Assembly (NCBI GenBank): GCA_028291305.1
Contig: JAQGII010000155.1
Location: 1 to 8,506, forward strand
Length of the DNA: 8,506 bases
Source: Caulobacteraceae bacterium
Lineage (GTDB): Bacteria; Pseudomonadota; Alphaproteobacteria; Caulobacterales; Caulobacteraceae
Direction of reading: 5' to 3'
A program made the translations under genes and the position numbers. Below, in pieces: positions 1 through 6,724 of the stretch (positions are counted from its first letter, which is position 1; each line of letters opens with the position of its first letter). The notes beneath the pieces were generated by a model that saw nothing but the letters and a program-made list of their open reading frames with translations, was not told where the DNA came from and did not search any database.

Positions 1-772
1 GCGGGAGGTGCGGCCCACCGAGGACGAGTTCGAGGCCGGGATGCGTTTCCTCGTCGGGATCGGCCAGGCGACCAGCGACGTGAAGAACGAGGTGGTGCTG
101 GCGGCCGACGTGCTCGGCATCTCCACCCTGGTGGGCCTGCTCAACAATCCGGTCGGCTGCGGCCAGACCGCCGCGGCCCTGCTCGGGCCGTTCTGGCGGC
201 GTAACGCCCCGCACTACGACCTCGGCGCCAACCTCGTGCAGTCGCCCACTCCCGGACTGCCGTTGTTCGTCTCCGGCGTGGTGCGCGACATGAACGGGCG
301 ACCTGTGGCCGGGGCCGAGGTCGACGTGTGGCACGCCTCGCCGGTCGGCCTCTACGAGAACCAGGACCCCGAGCAGGCCGAGATGAACCTGCGCGGCCTG
401 TTCACCACCGACGCCGAGGGCCGCTACCATTTCCGCTCGGTGCGTCCAGCGGGCTACCCGGTGCCCACCGACGGGCCGGTCGGCGACCTGCTGCGGGCGC
501 AACTGCGCCATCCCTACCGGCCGGCGCACATCCACTTCATGATCACCAAGCCGGGCTTCAAGACTCTGATCACCCAGATCTTCGCCGACGACGCCGAGCA
601 CTTGGACACCGACGTCACCTTCAGCGTGATCCGTTCCATCGTCGGCCACTACGCTCGGCGCGACGGCGGACCCGCCCCCGCCCCGGACGTCGAAGGGGCA
701 TTCTACACCCTGCAGTACGACTTCGTGCTGGAGCCGGGCGAGATGCGCATCCCCATTCCTCCGATCCCCTGA
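1..772 (+). CDS. Intradiol ring-cleavage dioxygenase, hydroxyquinol 1,2-dioxygenase-like (5' partial)
   Basis: Non-haem Fe(III) dioxygenase that splits an aromatic diol between its hydroxyls; with hydroxyquinol the product would be maleylacetate. Numbering from the GTG at 8, the four iron ligands of the family are visible as Tyr116, Tyr150, His174 and His176. The Tyr-to-His spacings (24 and 2) are those of catechol and hydroxyquinol dioxygenases. Other hallmarks are VDVWHA (105-110), LRGLFTTD (128-135), YPVPTDGPVG (150-159) and RPAHIHF (171-177). The reading frame stays open to base 1 and reads Arg-Glu before the GTG, continuing a typical hydroxyquinol-dioxygenase N-terminal segment. I therefore treat the GTG as internal and the gene as truncated by the window edge, missing perhaps 30-40 residues. 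The stop lies 21 bases before the next gene's preferred ATG. Family assignment is firm. Hydroxyquinol over catechol as substrate is inferred from overall sequence style. Confidence 0.9.
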   Translation, partial: REVRPTEDEFEAGMRFLVGIGQATSDVKNEVVLAADVLGISTLVGLLNNPVGCGQTAAALLGPFWRRNAPHYDLGANLVQSPTPGLPLFVSGVVRDMNGRPVAGAEVDVWHASPVGLYENQDPEQAEMNLRGLFTTDAEGRYHFRSVRPAGYPVPTDGPVGDLLRAQLRHPYRPAHIHFMITKPGFKTLITQIFADDAEHLDTDVTFSVIRSIVGHYARRDGGPAPAPDVEGAFYTLQYDFVLEPGEMRIPIPPIP

Positions 773-793
773 TCCAGACCCGTGAGCATTGCC

Positions 794-1549
794 ATGACCT
801 CCAATTCCCAACCCCTGTCGGGCAAGGCCGCCGTCGTGCTCGGCGGCTCCGGCGGCATCGGCGCCGCCTCGGCCATGCTCCTGGCCGCAGCCGGCGCCCG
901 CGTCGCGGTGGTGGCCAGCCGCGATCCGGGCAAGGCCGACGTCATCCGCCGCACCCTGTCGGGCTCAGGCCACGGCGCCTACGCCGCCGCGGTCGAGGAC
1001 AGCGCCTCCCTCGCGCGCCTGGCCGAGGCCATCAAGGCCGACTTCGGCGGCGCGGATATCCTGGTGAACTCCGCAGGCATGACCCGGCCCGTCCCCCACG
1101 GCGACCTCGACGCCCTGACCGACGAGCTGTTTGACCAGGTGATGACAGTGAACTGCCGCGGCGCCTTCGCCGCCGTGCGGGCCTTCGCGCCCCAACTGCA
1201 AGCCCGCGGCCAGGGCCTGGTGGTCAACATCTCCTCGATCGCCTCGACCACCGCGGTGGGGTCGAGCATCGCCTACTGCGCCTCCAAGGCCGGCATGGAC
1301 GTGATGGGCGCGGCCCTGGCCCGGGCCCTGGCGCCGGCGATCCGCGTGATGACCGTCTCGCCCGGCGTGGTGGACACCGACTTCGTGCCCGGCCGCGACC
1401 GCAGCTGGAGCGAGAAGCAGGCCTCGGCGACCCCCCTCCGCCGCCTGACCTCGCCGCACGACGTGGCGCAGGCCGTGCTGGCCTGCGCCCCGAGCCTCGC
1501 CTTCACGACCGGATCGGTGGTCCAGGTCGACGGCGGGCGGCACCTCTAG
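794..1549 (+). CDS. Short-chain dehydrogenase/reductase (SDR), FabG-like
   Basis: Classical SDR of 251 residues, the usual length, predicted to interconvert a hydroxyl and a ketone using NAD(P). The Rossmann glycine motif is LGGSGGIG (16-23), with Leu replacing the usual leading Thr. NSAG (92-95) is the structural motif, and the catalytic tetrad is Asn120, Ser148, Tyr161 and Lys165. Ser-Arg after the second strand (42-43) suggests NADP(H) preference. The C-terminus has the typical VDGG (245-248). Start choice: an in-frame GTG at 782 would add four residues but lacks any Shine-Dalgarno, while the ATG at 794 has GTGAG about 7 bases upstream. The gene sits between the ring-cleavage dioxygenase and the beta-keto acid cleavage enzyme. 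A plausible role is making or removing a 3-keto group for the next enzyme; a diol or cyclic alcohol dehydrogenase is equally possible. The substrate cannot be read from sequence. Confidence 0.9.
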   Translation: MTSNSQPLSGKAAVVLGGSGGIGAASAMLLAAAGARVAVVASRDPGKADVIRRTLSGSGHGAYAAAVEDSASLARLAEAIKADFGGADILVNSAGMTRPVPHGDLDALTDELFDQVMTVNCRGAFAAVRAFAPQLQARGQGLVVNISSIASTTAVGSSIAYCASKAGMDVMGAALARALAPAIRVMTVSPGVVDTDFVPGRDRSWSEKQASATPLRRLTSPHDVAQAVLACAPSLAFTTGSVVQVDGGRHL

Positions 1550-1563
1550 CAGGAGCCGGTCCC

Positions 1564-2439
1564 ATGCTGCCCAAGCCGATCATCACCTGCGCCGTCACCG
1601 GCAACATCACCACCCTGGAGCAGAACCCCAACCTGCCGGTCACGCCCGAACAGGTCGCCGACGCGGTGCTGGAGGCGGCCGAGGAGGGGGCGGCGGTGGC
1701 CCATATCCACGTGCGCGATCCCCGGACCGGCCGGCCGTCCATGGAGATCGACCACTACCGCGAGGTGATGGACCGGGTGCGCCGCAAGAACCGCGAGGTG
1801 GTGATCAACCTGACCACCGGCCCCGGCGGCCGCTTCGTGCCCAGCGACGAGGACCCCCGCATCGCGGGCCCCGGCACCACCCTCTTGGCGCCCGAGAAAC
1901 GGATCGAGCACATCGCGATCCTGAAGCCCGATATCGCCACCCTGGACCTCAACACGATGAACTCCGGCGAGCAGGTGGTCATCAACACCCGCCGCAACAC
2001 CGCGATCATGGCCCGCGCGATCCGCCACGCCGGGGTCCTGCCGGAGGTCGAGCTGTTCGATTCCGGCGACATCCACCTGGCGCACCGCCTGATCGCCGAC
2101 GGCGACCTGGAGGGGCCAGGCCTCTATTCGATCGTCATGGGGGTGCGCTACGGCTTCGACGCCTCGCCCGAGACCCTGCTCTATGCCCGGGGCCTGCTGC
2201 CCAAGGGCGCGACCTGGACCGGCTTCGGCATCGGCCGCAGCGCTCTGCCCATGGTCGCCCAGTCGTGGCTGCTTGGCGGCAACGTGCGGGTCGGCATGGA
2301 AGACACCGTCTACATCTCGAAGGGCGAGCTGGTGCGCTCCAACGGCGAACTCGTTCGCGCCGCCCGCGAGGTTCTGCGGTCGCTGGGCGTCACACCCGCC
2401 ACCCCGACCGAAGCCCGCGCCGCCCTCGGCCTCGCCTGA
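1564..2439 (+). CDS. Beta-keto acid cleavage enzyme (BKACE, 3-keto-5-aminohexanoate cleavage family, DUF849)
   Basis: Zinc-dependent TIM-barrel enzyme of 291 residues. Known family members condense a beta-keto acid with acetyl-CoA and split it into acetoacetate and a new acyl-CoA. Zinc ligands are visible as His47 and His49 (HIH in VAHIHVRDP) and Glu246. Arg242 and Asp247, equivalent to Arg226 and Asp231 of the lysine-fermentation enzyme Kce, are also present, so the catalytic site looks intact. The position matching Kce Glu14, which contacts the substrate amino group, is Ile15 here, which argues against an amine substrate. A strong AGGAG at 1551-1555 lies 8 bases before the ATG, and the start is 14 bases after the SDR stop. 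With a hydroxyquinol-type dioxygenase in the same cluster, 3-oxoadipate (giving succinyl-CoA plus acetoacetate) is a natural candidate substrate, but this is inference. The family assignment is certain. Confidence 0.95.
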   Translation: MLPKPIITCAVTGNITTLEQNPNLPVTPEQVADAVLEAAEEGAAVAHIHVRDPRTGRPSMEIDHYREVMDRVRRKNREVVINLTTGPGGRFVPSDEDPRIAGPGTTLLAPEKRIEHIAILKPDIATLDLNTMNSGEQVVINTRRNTAIMARAIRHAGVLPEVELFDSGDIHLAHRLIADGDLEGPGLYSIVMGVRYGFDASPETLLYARGLLPKGATWTGFGIGRSALPMVAQSWLLGGNVRVGMEDTVYISKGELVRSNGELVRAAREVLRSLGVTPATPTEARAALGLA

Positions 2440-2467
2440 CCGGCCCCACATTCGCAAGGAAGAACCT

Positions 2468-3445
2468 ATGTCGCGTTTGAGAGTCTACGAAAAGGCGGCC
2501 GACATCGCCGCCCTCAAGCTGGTGCTGGAGCCGAGCGAGCCGCCGGCGGCCGGCCCCGACCAGGCGGTGATCGAGATCCGCTCGGCCGGGGTCAACCCGT
2601 CCGACGTCAAGGCAACCCTGGGGGCCATGCCCCACGCGGTCTGGCCGCGCACCCCGGGGCGCGATTGGGCGGGCGTCGTGGTCGACGGCCCCGCCGATCT
2701 GATGGGCCAGGAGGTCTGGGGCTCGGGCGGTGAACTCGGCATCCGCCGCGACGGCACCCACGCCACCCATCTGCTGGTCGAGCGCGCCCAGGTGCGCAGG
2801 AAGCCCGGTCCGGTCAGCCTGCTGGAAGCCGGCGCCGTGGGCGTCCCCTTCATCACCGCCTATGAAGGCCTGCGCCGTGCAGGCCTGCCCAAGCCCGGCG
2901 ATGTCGTCCTGGTGCTGGGCGCCAACGGCAAGGTCGGCCAGGCGGCCACCCAGATCGCCACCATGCTCGGCGCTCGGGTGTTCGGCGTCGAACGCACCGC
3001 GGAGCCCTACGCCGGCCACGCCTCCGGTCCGGTGCGGATGATCGGAGCGGCCGAGGAGGACCTGGCCAAGGTGGTGCGCGAGGAGAGCGGCGGCCATGGC
3101 GCGGACATCGTCTTCAACACCGTCGGCAGCCCCTATTTCGACAAGGCCAACGAAGCCATGGCCTTGAAGGGCCGGCAGATCTTCATCTCCACCATCGACC
3201 GCTCGGTCCCCTTCGACATCCTCTCCTTCTACCGCGGCCAGCGCACCTACGTGGGGGTCGACACCCTGGGACTGGACGGGCGCGACGGCGCGGAGATCCT
3301 CGACGCCCTGGCGCCGGGTTTCGAGCGGCGCGACCTACGCCCGTTCCCGGTGCTGGACCACGCCATCTACAGCCTGGAGCACGCCAAGGACGCCTATGCG
3401 GCGGTGCTGTCGGGCTCGCGCGACCGCACGGTGCTGAAACCATGA
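2468..3445 (+). CDS. Zinc-free medium-chain dehydrogenase/reductase, NADPH:quinone oxidoreductase-like
   Basis: Protein of 325 residues in the MDR superfamily: an N-terminal GroES-like substrate domain (about 25-125), then a Rossmann NADPH domain (about 125-265). Visible motifs are SAGVNPSDVK (39-48), GRDWAGVV (64-71) and the nucleotide-binding loop GANGKVG (151-157). The catalytic and structural zinc cysteines of alcohol dehydrogenases are absent, as in quinone oxidoreductase and enoyl/enone reductase branches. It probably reduces an activated C=C bond or a quinone with NADPH. The frame is open upstream into the BKACE gene, but the ATG at 2468 is chosen because AAGGAAG (2456-2462) lies just before it and the protein begins at the normal family position. 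The gap from BKACE is 28 bases, and the stop overlaps the next start (ATGA). The role in the pathway is unknown; reducing an unsaturated keto acid made by ring cleavage is one possibility. Confidence 0.9.
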   Translation: MSRLRVYEKAADIAALKLVLEPSEPPAAGPDQAVIEIRSAGVNPSDVKATLGAMPHAVWPRTPGRDWAGVVVDGPADLMGQEVWGSGGELGIRRDGTHATHLLVERAQVRRKPGPVSLLEAGAVGVPFITAYEGLRRAGLPKPGDVVLVLGANGKVGQAATQIATMLGARVFGVERTAEPYAGHASGPVRMIGAAEEDLAKVVREESGGHGADIVFNTVGSPYFDKANEAMALKGRQIFISTIDRSVPFDILSFYRGQRTYVGVDTLGLDGRDGAEILDALAPGFERRDLRPFPVLDHAIYSLEHAKDAYAAVLSGSRDRTVLKP

Positions 3446-3777
3446 ACCTGACCCGCCTGGCCGACGCCCCCATCTACGAACCCCCCAACCACACCGGCAT
3501 GCACTGCCTGCGCCTGCAGGGGCGCGAGGCCGGTCCCAGCGACGCCCTGTGGCTCGGGCTGTCGCATCTGCTGCCCGGCGGCCACACCTCGCTCGAGGCG
3601 TCGGCCGTGGAGAAGCATTATGTGGTGCTGCACGGCGCGGTGACCGTGATCACCGACGACGGCGCGGTCACGCTGGGGGTGTGGGACTCCTGCCGCCTCG
3701 CCCCGGGGGAGAAGCGCCGCCTGGAGAACCGCACCAACCGTCCCGCCAGCATCCTGCTGGCCATGCCCCTGGGCTAG
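3442..3777 (+). CDS. Small single-domain cupin protein
   Basis: Protein of 111 residues covering one cupin beta-barrel. The first motif region is [16 protein letters not shown] (45-60) followed by VVLHG (61-65); the second is [16 protein letters not shown] (81-96). The canonical metal ligands are not at their expected positions. HxH falls on Leu/Glu-Ala/Ser around 51-54, the motif-1 Glu aligns with Glu57 or Lys58, and the motif-2 His is Arg92. Metal binding in the standard way is therefore doubtful, although His48, His59 and His64 are nearby. The ATG overlaps the preceding stop (ATGA at 3442-3445) and there is no clear ribosome-binding site, pointing to translational coupling with the reductase. 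It could bind a pathway intermediate, act as an isomerase or lyase, or assist a neighbour. No specific function can be assigned. Confidence 0.85.
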   Translation: MNLTRLADAPIYEPPNHTGMHCLRLQGREAGPSDALWLGLSHLLPGGHTSLEASAVEKHYVVLHGAVTVITDDGAVTLGVWDSCRLAPGEKRRLENRTNRPASILLAMPLG

Positions 3778-3781
3778 GGCC

Positions 3782-4303
3782 GTGCGCATCGAGCTTGAGG
3801 GGCTGGCGCCCGAGATCGCCGCGGACGCCTATGTCGCTCCCACCGCCTGCCTGATCGGCGATGTGCGGCTGGGCCCGCAGGCGAGCGTCTGGTTCGGCGC
3901 GGTGCTGCGCGGCGACAACGCGCCGATCACCATCGGCGCAGGCAGCAATGTGCAGGACAACAGCGTGCTGCACGCCGATCCGGGCTTCCCGCTGGTGCTG
4001 GAGGAGAACGTCACCGTCGGCCATCTGGTCATGCTGCACGGTTGCACCGTGGGCTCCGGATCCCTGATCGGCATCGGCGCGGTGGTGCTGAACGGCGCGC
4101 GCATCGGCAGGAACTGCCTGATCTCGGCCAAGGCCCTGGCGCCCGAGGGCATGCAGATACCCGACAATTCCATTGTGCGCGGCGTGCCGGGCCGTATCGT
4201 AGGCGAGGTCACCGACAGGCACCTGGCCATGATGGCCCAGGCCGCCCGGTCCTATCAGGCCCGCATCCGCCGCTACGTCGGCGCGACGGTGCGTCCGGAA
4301 TAG
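3782..4303 (+). CDS. Gamma-carbonic anhydrase family protein (YrdA/PaaY/CaiE-like)
   Basis: Left-handed parallel beta-helix protein of 173 residues built of hexapeptide-repeat turns (about 15-140) with a C-terminal helix (144-165). The three zinc ligands of gamma-class carbonic anhydrases are present as His64, His81 and His86 with the usual 5-residue spacing of the last pair. Arg43 and Asp45 (in LRGDN) and Gln58 match other conserved active-site residues. The start is a GTG 4 bases after the cupin stop. No in-frame ATG exists before residue 84, and the protein begins at the normal family position. The ribosome-binding site is poor, so coupling to the cupin is likely. Members inside catabolic clusters, such as PaaY of phenylacetate degradation, act as thioesterases that rescue CoA from dead-end adducts, while others are true carbonic anhydrases. 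The operon position favours an accessory CoA-thioester role, by inference. Confidence 0.93.
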   Translation: MRIELEGLAPEIAADAYVAPTACLIGDVRLGPQASVWFGAVLRGDNAPITIGAGSNVQDNSVLHADPGFPLVLEENVTVGHLVMLHGCTVGSGSLIGIGAVVLNGARIGRNCLISAKALAPEGMQIPDNSIVRGVPGRIVGEVTDRHLAMMAQAARSYQARIRRYVGATVRPE

Positions 4304-4327
4304 GGCCCCGGTTCAGGGAAGAGCGAA

Positions 4328-4345
4328 GTGGTCCACAAGGTATAC
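4328..4345 (+). promoter_or_regulatory. Possible operator/promoter ahead of the LysR gene
   Basis: The 53-base gap between the gamma-carbonic-anhydrase stop and the LysR start contains a perfect small dyad, GTGG-T-CCAC (4328-4336), followed by the palindrome GTATAC (4340-4345). A T-N11-A arrangement typical of LysR boxes runs from 4332 to 4344. This is the only gap in the left cluster large enough for a separate regulatory site, and GTATAC could serve as part of a -10 element. The dyads are short and could arise by chance, so autoregulation is only a suggestion. Confidence 0.25.
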
Positions 4346-4356
4346 GCGGAGCCCTG

Positions 4357-5253
4357 ATGGACGAGATCAGCGACCTGCGCCTGTTCGTCCGCCTGGTGGC
4401 GGCGGGCAGCCTGTCGGAGGCGGCGCGGCGCCTGAACAGCTCGCCTCCCGCCATGAGCCGTCGCCTCGCGGCCCTGGAGGCCCGCCTGGGAGTGCGCCTG
4501 ATCGACCGGGATTCCCGCCGCTTTTCGCCCACCGAGGAGGGCGGCCAGCTCTATGAACGCGCGCTGCGCATCCTCGCCGAGGTCGACGAGGCCGAGGCCG
4601 AGGCCAGCGCCGGTGGAGCCTTGGCGCGGGGGCGGCTGCGCATCGGGGCCCCGATCCAGATGGGCCGCAACCAGATCGCGCCGATGATCGCCGACTTCCT
4701 GGCGCTCTATCCCCAGATCCAGGTCGACCTGGTGCTGTCGGACGCCGGCCAGGATGTGATCGACGACCACCTGGACGTGGCCCTGCGCCTGGAAGCCCCC
4801 AGCGATCCGAGCATCATCGCCCGCCGGCTGGTCTCGAGCCGGCGCGTGCTGTGCGCCTCGCCACACCACCTCGCCCGCAGCCCCCCTCTGGAGACGCCCG
4901 CGGACCTCGCCCAGCACGACTGCATCCGCCTGATCCGCGGCCACGAGATATTCGATCGCTGGCCCTTCGCCATCGCCGGGGCGCGCCAGCTGTTCCCCGT
5001 GCGCGGCAGTTTGACCACCAACAGCGGCGAGGTCCTGCACCAGTGGATTCTGGCGGGACTGGGCCTCGGCATGAAGATCCACTGGGATGTCAGGGCGGAC
5101 CTGCAGGCCGGGCGGCTGGTCGAATGCCTTCCCGCCTACGCCTGCGACGACGTGGACCTCTACGCCACCTATCCCACCCGGTCCTACCTGCCGCCGCGGG
5201 TGCGGGCGTTCATCGACTTCGTCGCTGCCCGGATCCGCGACCCCATAGGGTGA
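4357..5253 (+). CDS. LysR-family transcriptional regulator, CrgA-like subgroup
   Basis: DNA-binding regulator of 298 residues, the normal LysR length. The winged helix-turn-helix is at about 4-62, with the recognition region around AARRLNSSPPAMSRRLAALE (22-41). A linker helix (about 62-90) follows, then a periplasmic-binding-protein-like effector domain (about 92-295). Segments such as GRLRIGAP (92-99), ADFLALYPQIQVDLVLSD (112-129) and RRVLCASP (162-169) match the CrgA/AaeR-like effector-domain subgroup. The frame is open far upstream, but the ATG at 4357 is chosen because GGAG (4348-4351) precedes it and the HTH then sits at the standard distance from the N-terminus. It lies 53 bases after the catabolic genes and on the same strand, where many LysR regulators of catabolic operons are divergent. 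It probably responds to a pathway aromatic or keto acid and controls the cluster; the effector is unknown. Confidence 0.93.
   Translation: MDEISDLRLFVRLVAAGSLSEAARRLNSSPPAMSRRLAALEARLGVRLIDRDSRRFSPTEEGGQLYERALRILAEVDEAEAEASAGGALARGRLRIGAPIQMGRNQIAPMIADFLALYPQIQVDLVLSDAGQDVIDDHLDVALRLEAPSDPSIIARRLVSSRRVLCASPHHLARSPPLETPADLAQHDCIRLIRGHEIFDRWPFAIAGARQLFPVRGSLTTNSGEVLHQWILAGLGLGMKIHWDVRADLQAGRLVECLPAYACDDVDLYATYPTRSYLPPRVRAFIDFVAARIRDPIG
4588..4605 (+). repeat. Three tandem GAGGCC hexamers inside the LysR linker
   Basis: Three perfect copies of GAGGCC encode Glu-Ala-Glu-Ala-Glu-Ala (residues 78-83) in the linker helix of the LysR protein. The repeat keeps the frame in hexamer steps, so slippage would add or remove Glu-Ala pairs and alter the linker length. 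It is probably just the favoured codons for a Glu/Ala-rich helix. Confidence 0.5.
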
Positions 5254-5263
5254 GCCGCCGGCC

Positions 5264-6709
5264 TTAGCTGCGCGACACCCCGCCGCCCATGGCCAGGAAC
5301 AGCCGCACCGTGTCCTGGAAGCGCTGGGCGCGGGCGCGCACCTGACCCTGGGCGGCCTGCTCGCGCTGACGCTGGGCGTCGAGCATCTGCACGATCCCCA
5401 CGCTGCCGGCGCCGTAGCCGGCGCGAGTGAGGTCCAAGGTCGCCTCGGCCGAGGCCAAGGCCCGCTGCTGGGCGGCCAGGCCGCTGGCGTCGTTGTCCAG
5501 GGCGTGCAGGGCGTCGGCCACCTGGGCGAACGACGCCAGCACCACCTGGCGGTAGTCGGCCGCGGCGCCGTTGTAGGCCTGGATCGCCGCCCGCTTGCGC
5601 GCCTGCAGGGCGCCGCCGTCGAAGATCGGGCCGGCCAGGCCGCCGACCAGGCTGCCTGCGGGGCCGGCGACGCCGCCGACCAGACCTTCCTCGGCGATCG
5701 CCGCGCTCAGGGTCACGTGCGGATAGAGGTTGGCCGTGGCCACGCCCACCGCAGCGCTGGCGGCGTGCAGCTGGGCCTCGGCGGCGCGAATATCGGGACG
5801 GCCGGCGACCAGCTCGGACGGCACCGTGACCGGCAGCTCGAGGGGCAGGGCGAGGGTCTCCAGGGTGAAGGCCGGCGACATCCATTCGGAGGTCGGCTTG
5901 CCCACCAGCACCGCGAGGGCGTCCTCCGCCGCGCTCAGCCGCTGGCGCAGGGGGGGCAGCATGGTCTCGTCGTGGTCGAGCTGGTTCTGGGCGGAGAGCA
6001 CGTCCAGGTCGCTGACCGCGCCGACGGCCCGCGCCTGGCGCACCAGGTCCAGGGTCTTGCGGTCCGAGGTCAGCATGTCCTCGACCACGCCGATCTCCGA
6101 GCGGGCGGCGGCCAGCTGGACGGATTGGACCACCACATTGCCGGTGACCGCCAGGGTCGCCGCGCCCAGCATCTGGCGCTGCTGCTCGACCTGGGCCTTG
6201 GCCAGCTCGATGGAGCGCGTGCGCCCGCCGAACAGGTCGAGGTCGTAGCTGACCGTCACCCCTGCCGAGCCGGCGGAGAAGACGGGGAAGGTCCTGGCCT
6301 GTGGCCCGAGGAAGTTGGCTCCGTATTCCTCGCGCGCCAGGCTGGCGTTGCCTTCCACCTGCGGGAAGAGCGAGCCCTGGACAGCGCGCGCCTGCTCGGA
6401 CACCCGCGCCAGGTTGGCGCGGGCCGAGGCCAGGGACTGGTTGTTGGCCAGGGCCAGCCGCACGACCCGGTCGAGCTCGGGCGAGCCCAGCGCCGTCCAC
6501 CAGTCGGCGCTGGGGGCCTGACCGTAGGCGAGGTGCTGGGCGGGGTCCGAACCGGCCTTGAAGTCGGTGGCGGGAGCGGCCGTGTAGCCGGCGGCGGAGG
6601 GGCGGTCGGGGGCGGTGAAGGCCGGGCCCTGGACGCAGCCGGCTACGGCGCTGGCGGCCAGCAGCGCGGCCAGCAGGCCTTTGGCGCGGGGGGGCATGAT
6701 GTGATCCAT
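5264..6709 (-). CDS. NodT-family outer-membrane efflux lipoprotein (TolC-like channel)
   Basis: Outer-membrane factor of 481 residues that forms the exit duct of a tripartite efflux pump. A signal peptide ends in a lipobox Val-Ala-Gly-Cys (22-25), so Cys25 should be lipidated and the protein anchored in the outer membrane. Two outer-membrane-efflux domains follow, at about 70-270 and 295-475. NodT hallmarks are SYDLDLFGG (154-162), AGRPDIRAAEAQL (302-314), NLYPHVTLSA (327-336), GPIFDGG (360-366) and LDAQRQRE (443-450). The ATG at 6707-6709 is preceded by GGAG with about 6 bases of spacing; a second ATG four codons in is less well placed. The gene starts 15 bases after the transporter stop, so it belongs to the same operon. 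Its 3' end converges on the LysR gene with 10 bases between stops. The family assignment is firm. Confidence 0.95.
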   Translation of the reverse strand: MDHIMPPRAKGLLAALLAASAVAGCVQGPAFTAPDRPSAAGYTAAPATDFKAGSDPAQHLAYGQAPSADWWTALGSPELDRVVRLALANNQSLASARANLARVSEQARAVQGSLFPQVEGNASLAREEYGANFLGPQARTFPVFSAGSAGVTVSYDLDLFGGRTRSIELAKAQVEQQRQMLGAATLAVTGNVVVQSVQLAAARSEIGVVEDMLTSDRKTLDLVRQARAVGAVSDLDVLSAQNQLDHDETMLPPLRQRLSAAEDALAVLVGKPTSEWMSPAFTLETLALPLELPVTVPSELVAGRPDIRAAEAQLHAASAAVGVATANLYPHVTLSAAIAEEGLVGGVAGPAGSLVGGLAGPIFDGGALQARKRAAIQAYNGAAADYRQVVLASFAQVADALHALDNDASGLAAQQRALASAEATLDLTRAGYGAGSVGIVQMLDAQRQREQAAQGQVRARAQRFQDTVRLFLAMGGGVSRS

Positions 6710-6724
6710 GGTTTGCTCCAGGGT

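Noticed and set aside
8..10. The GTG at base 8 as the true start of the dioxygenase
   Set aside because: The frame is open to the window edge, the codons before it fit the family's N-terminal region, and intradiol dioxygenases have a longer helical N-terminus. The gene is therefore cut by the edge.
782..793. The GTG at 782 as the start of the SDR
   Set aside because: It has no ribosome-binding site, while the ATG four codons later has GTGAG at a suitable distance. It remains possible and changes only four residues.
1546..2457. A 303-codon minus-strand frame opposite the BKACE gene, and a similar 235-codon one at 2390-3097
   Set aside because: The translations are His/Gln/Gly/Ala-rich without motifs and lie exactly opposite genes with complete active sites, so they are antisense shadows of GC-rich codons.
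2183..2467. A 95-codon N-terminal extension of the MDR reductase into the BKACE gene
   Set aside because: The extension is an out-of-frame reading of BKACE codons. The ATG at 2468 has a good ribosome-binding site and matches the normal start of the family.
4042..4356. A 105-codon N-terminal extension of the LysR regulator into the gamma-carbonic-anhydrase gene
   Set aside because: The extension is Arg-rich shadow sequence. LysR proteins begin a few residues before the HTH, as from the ATG at 4357.
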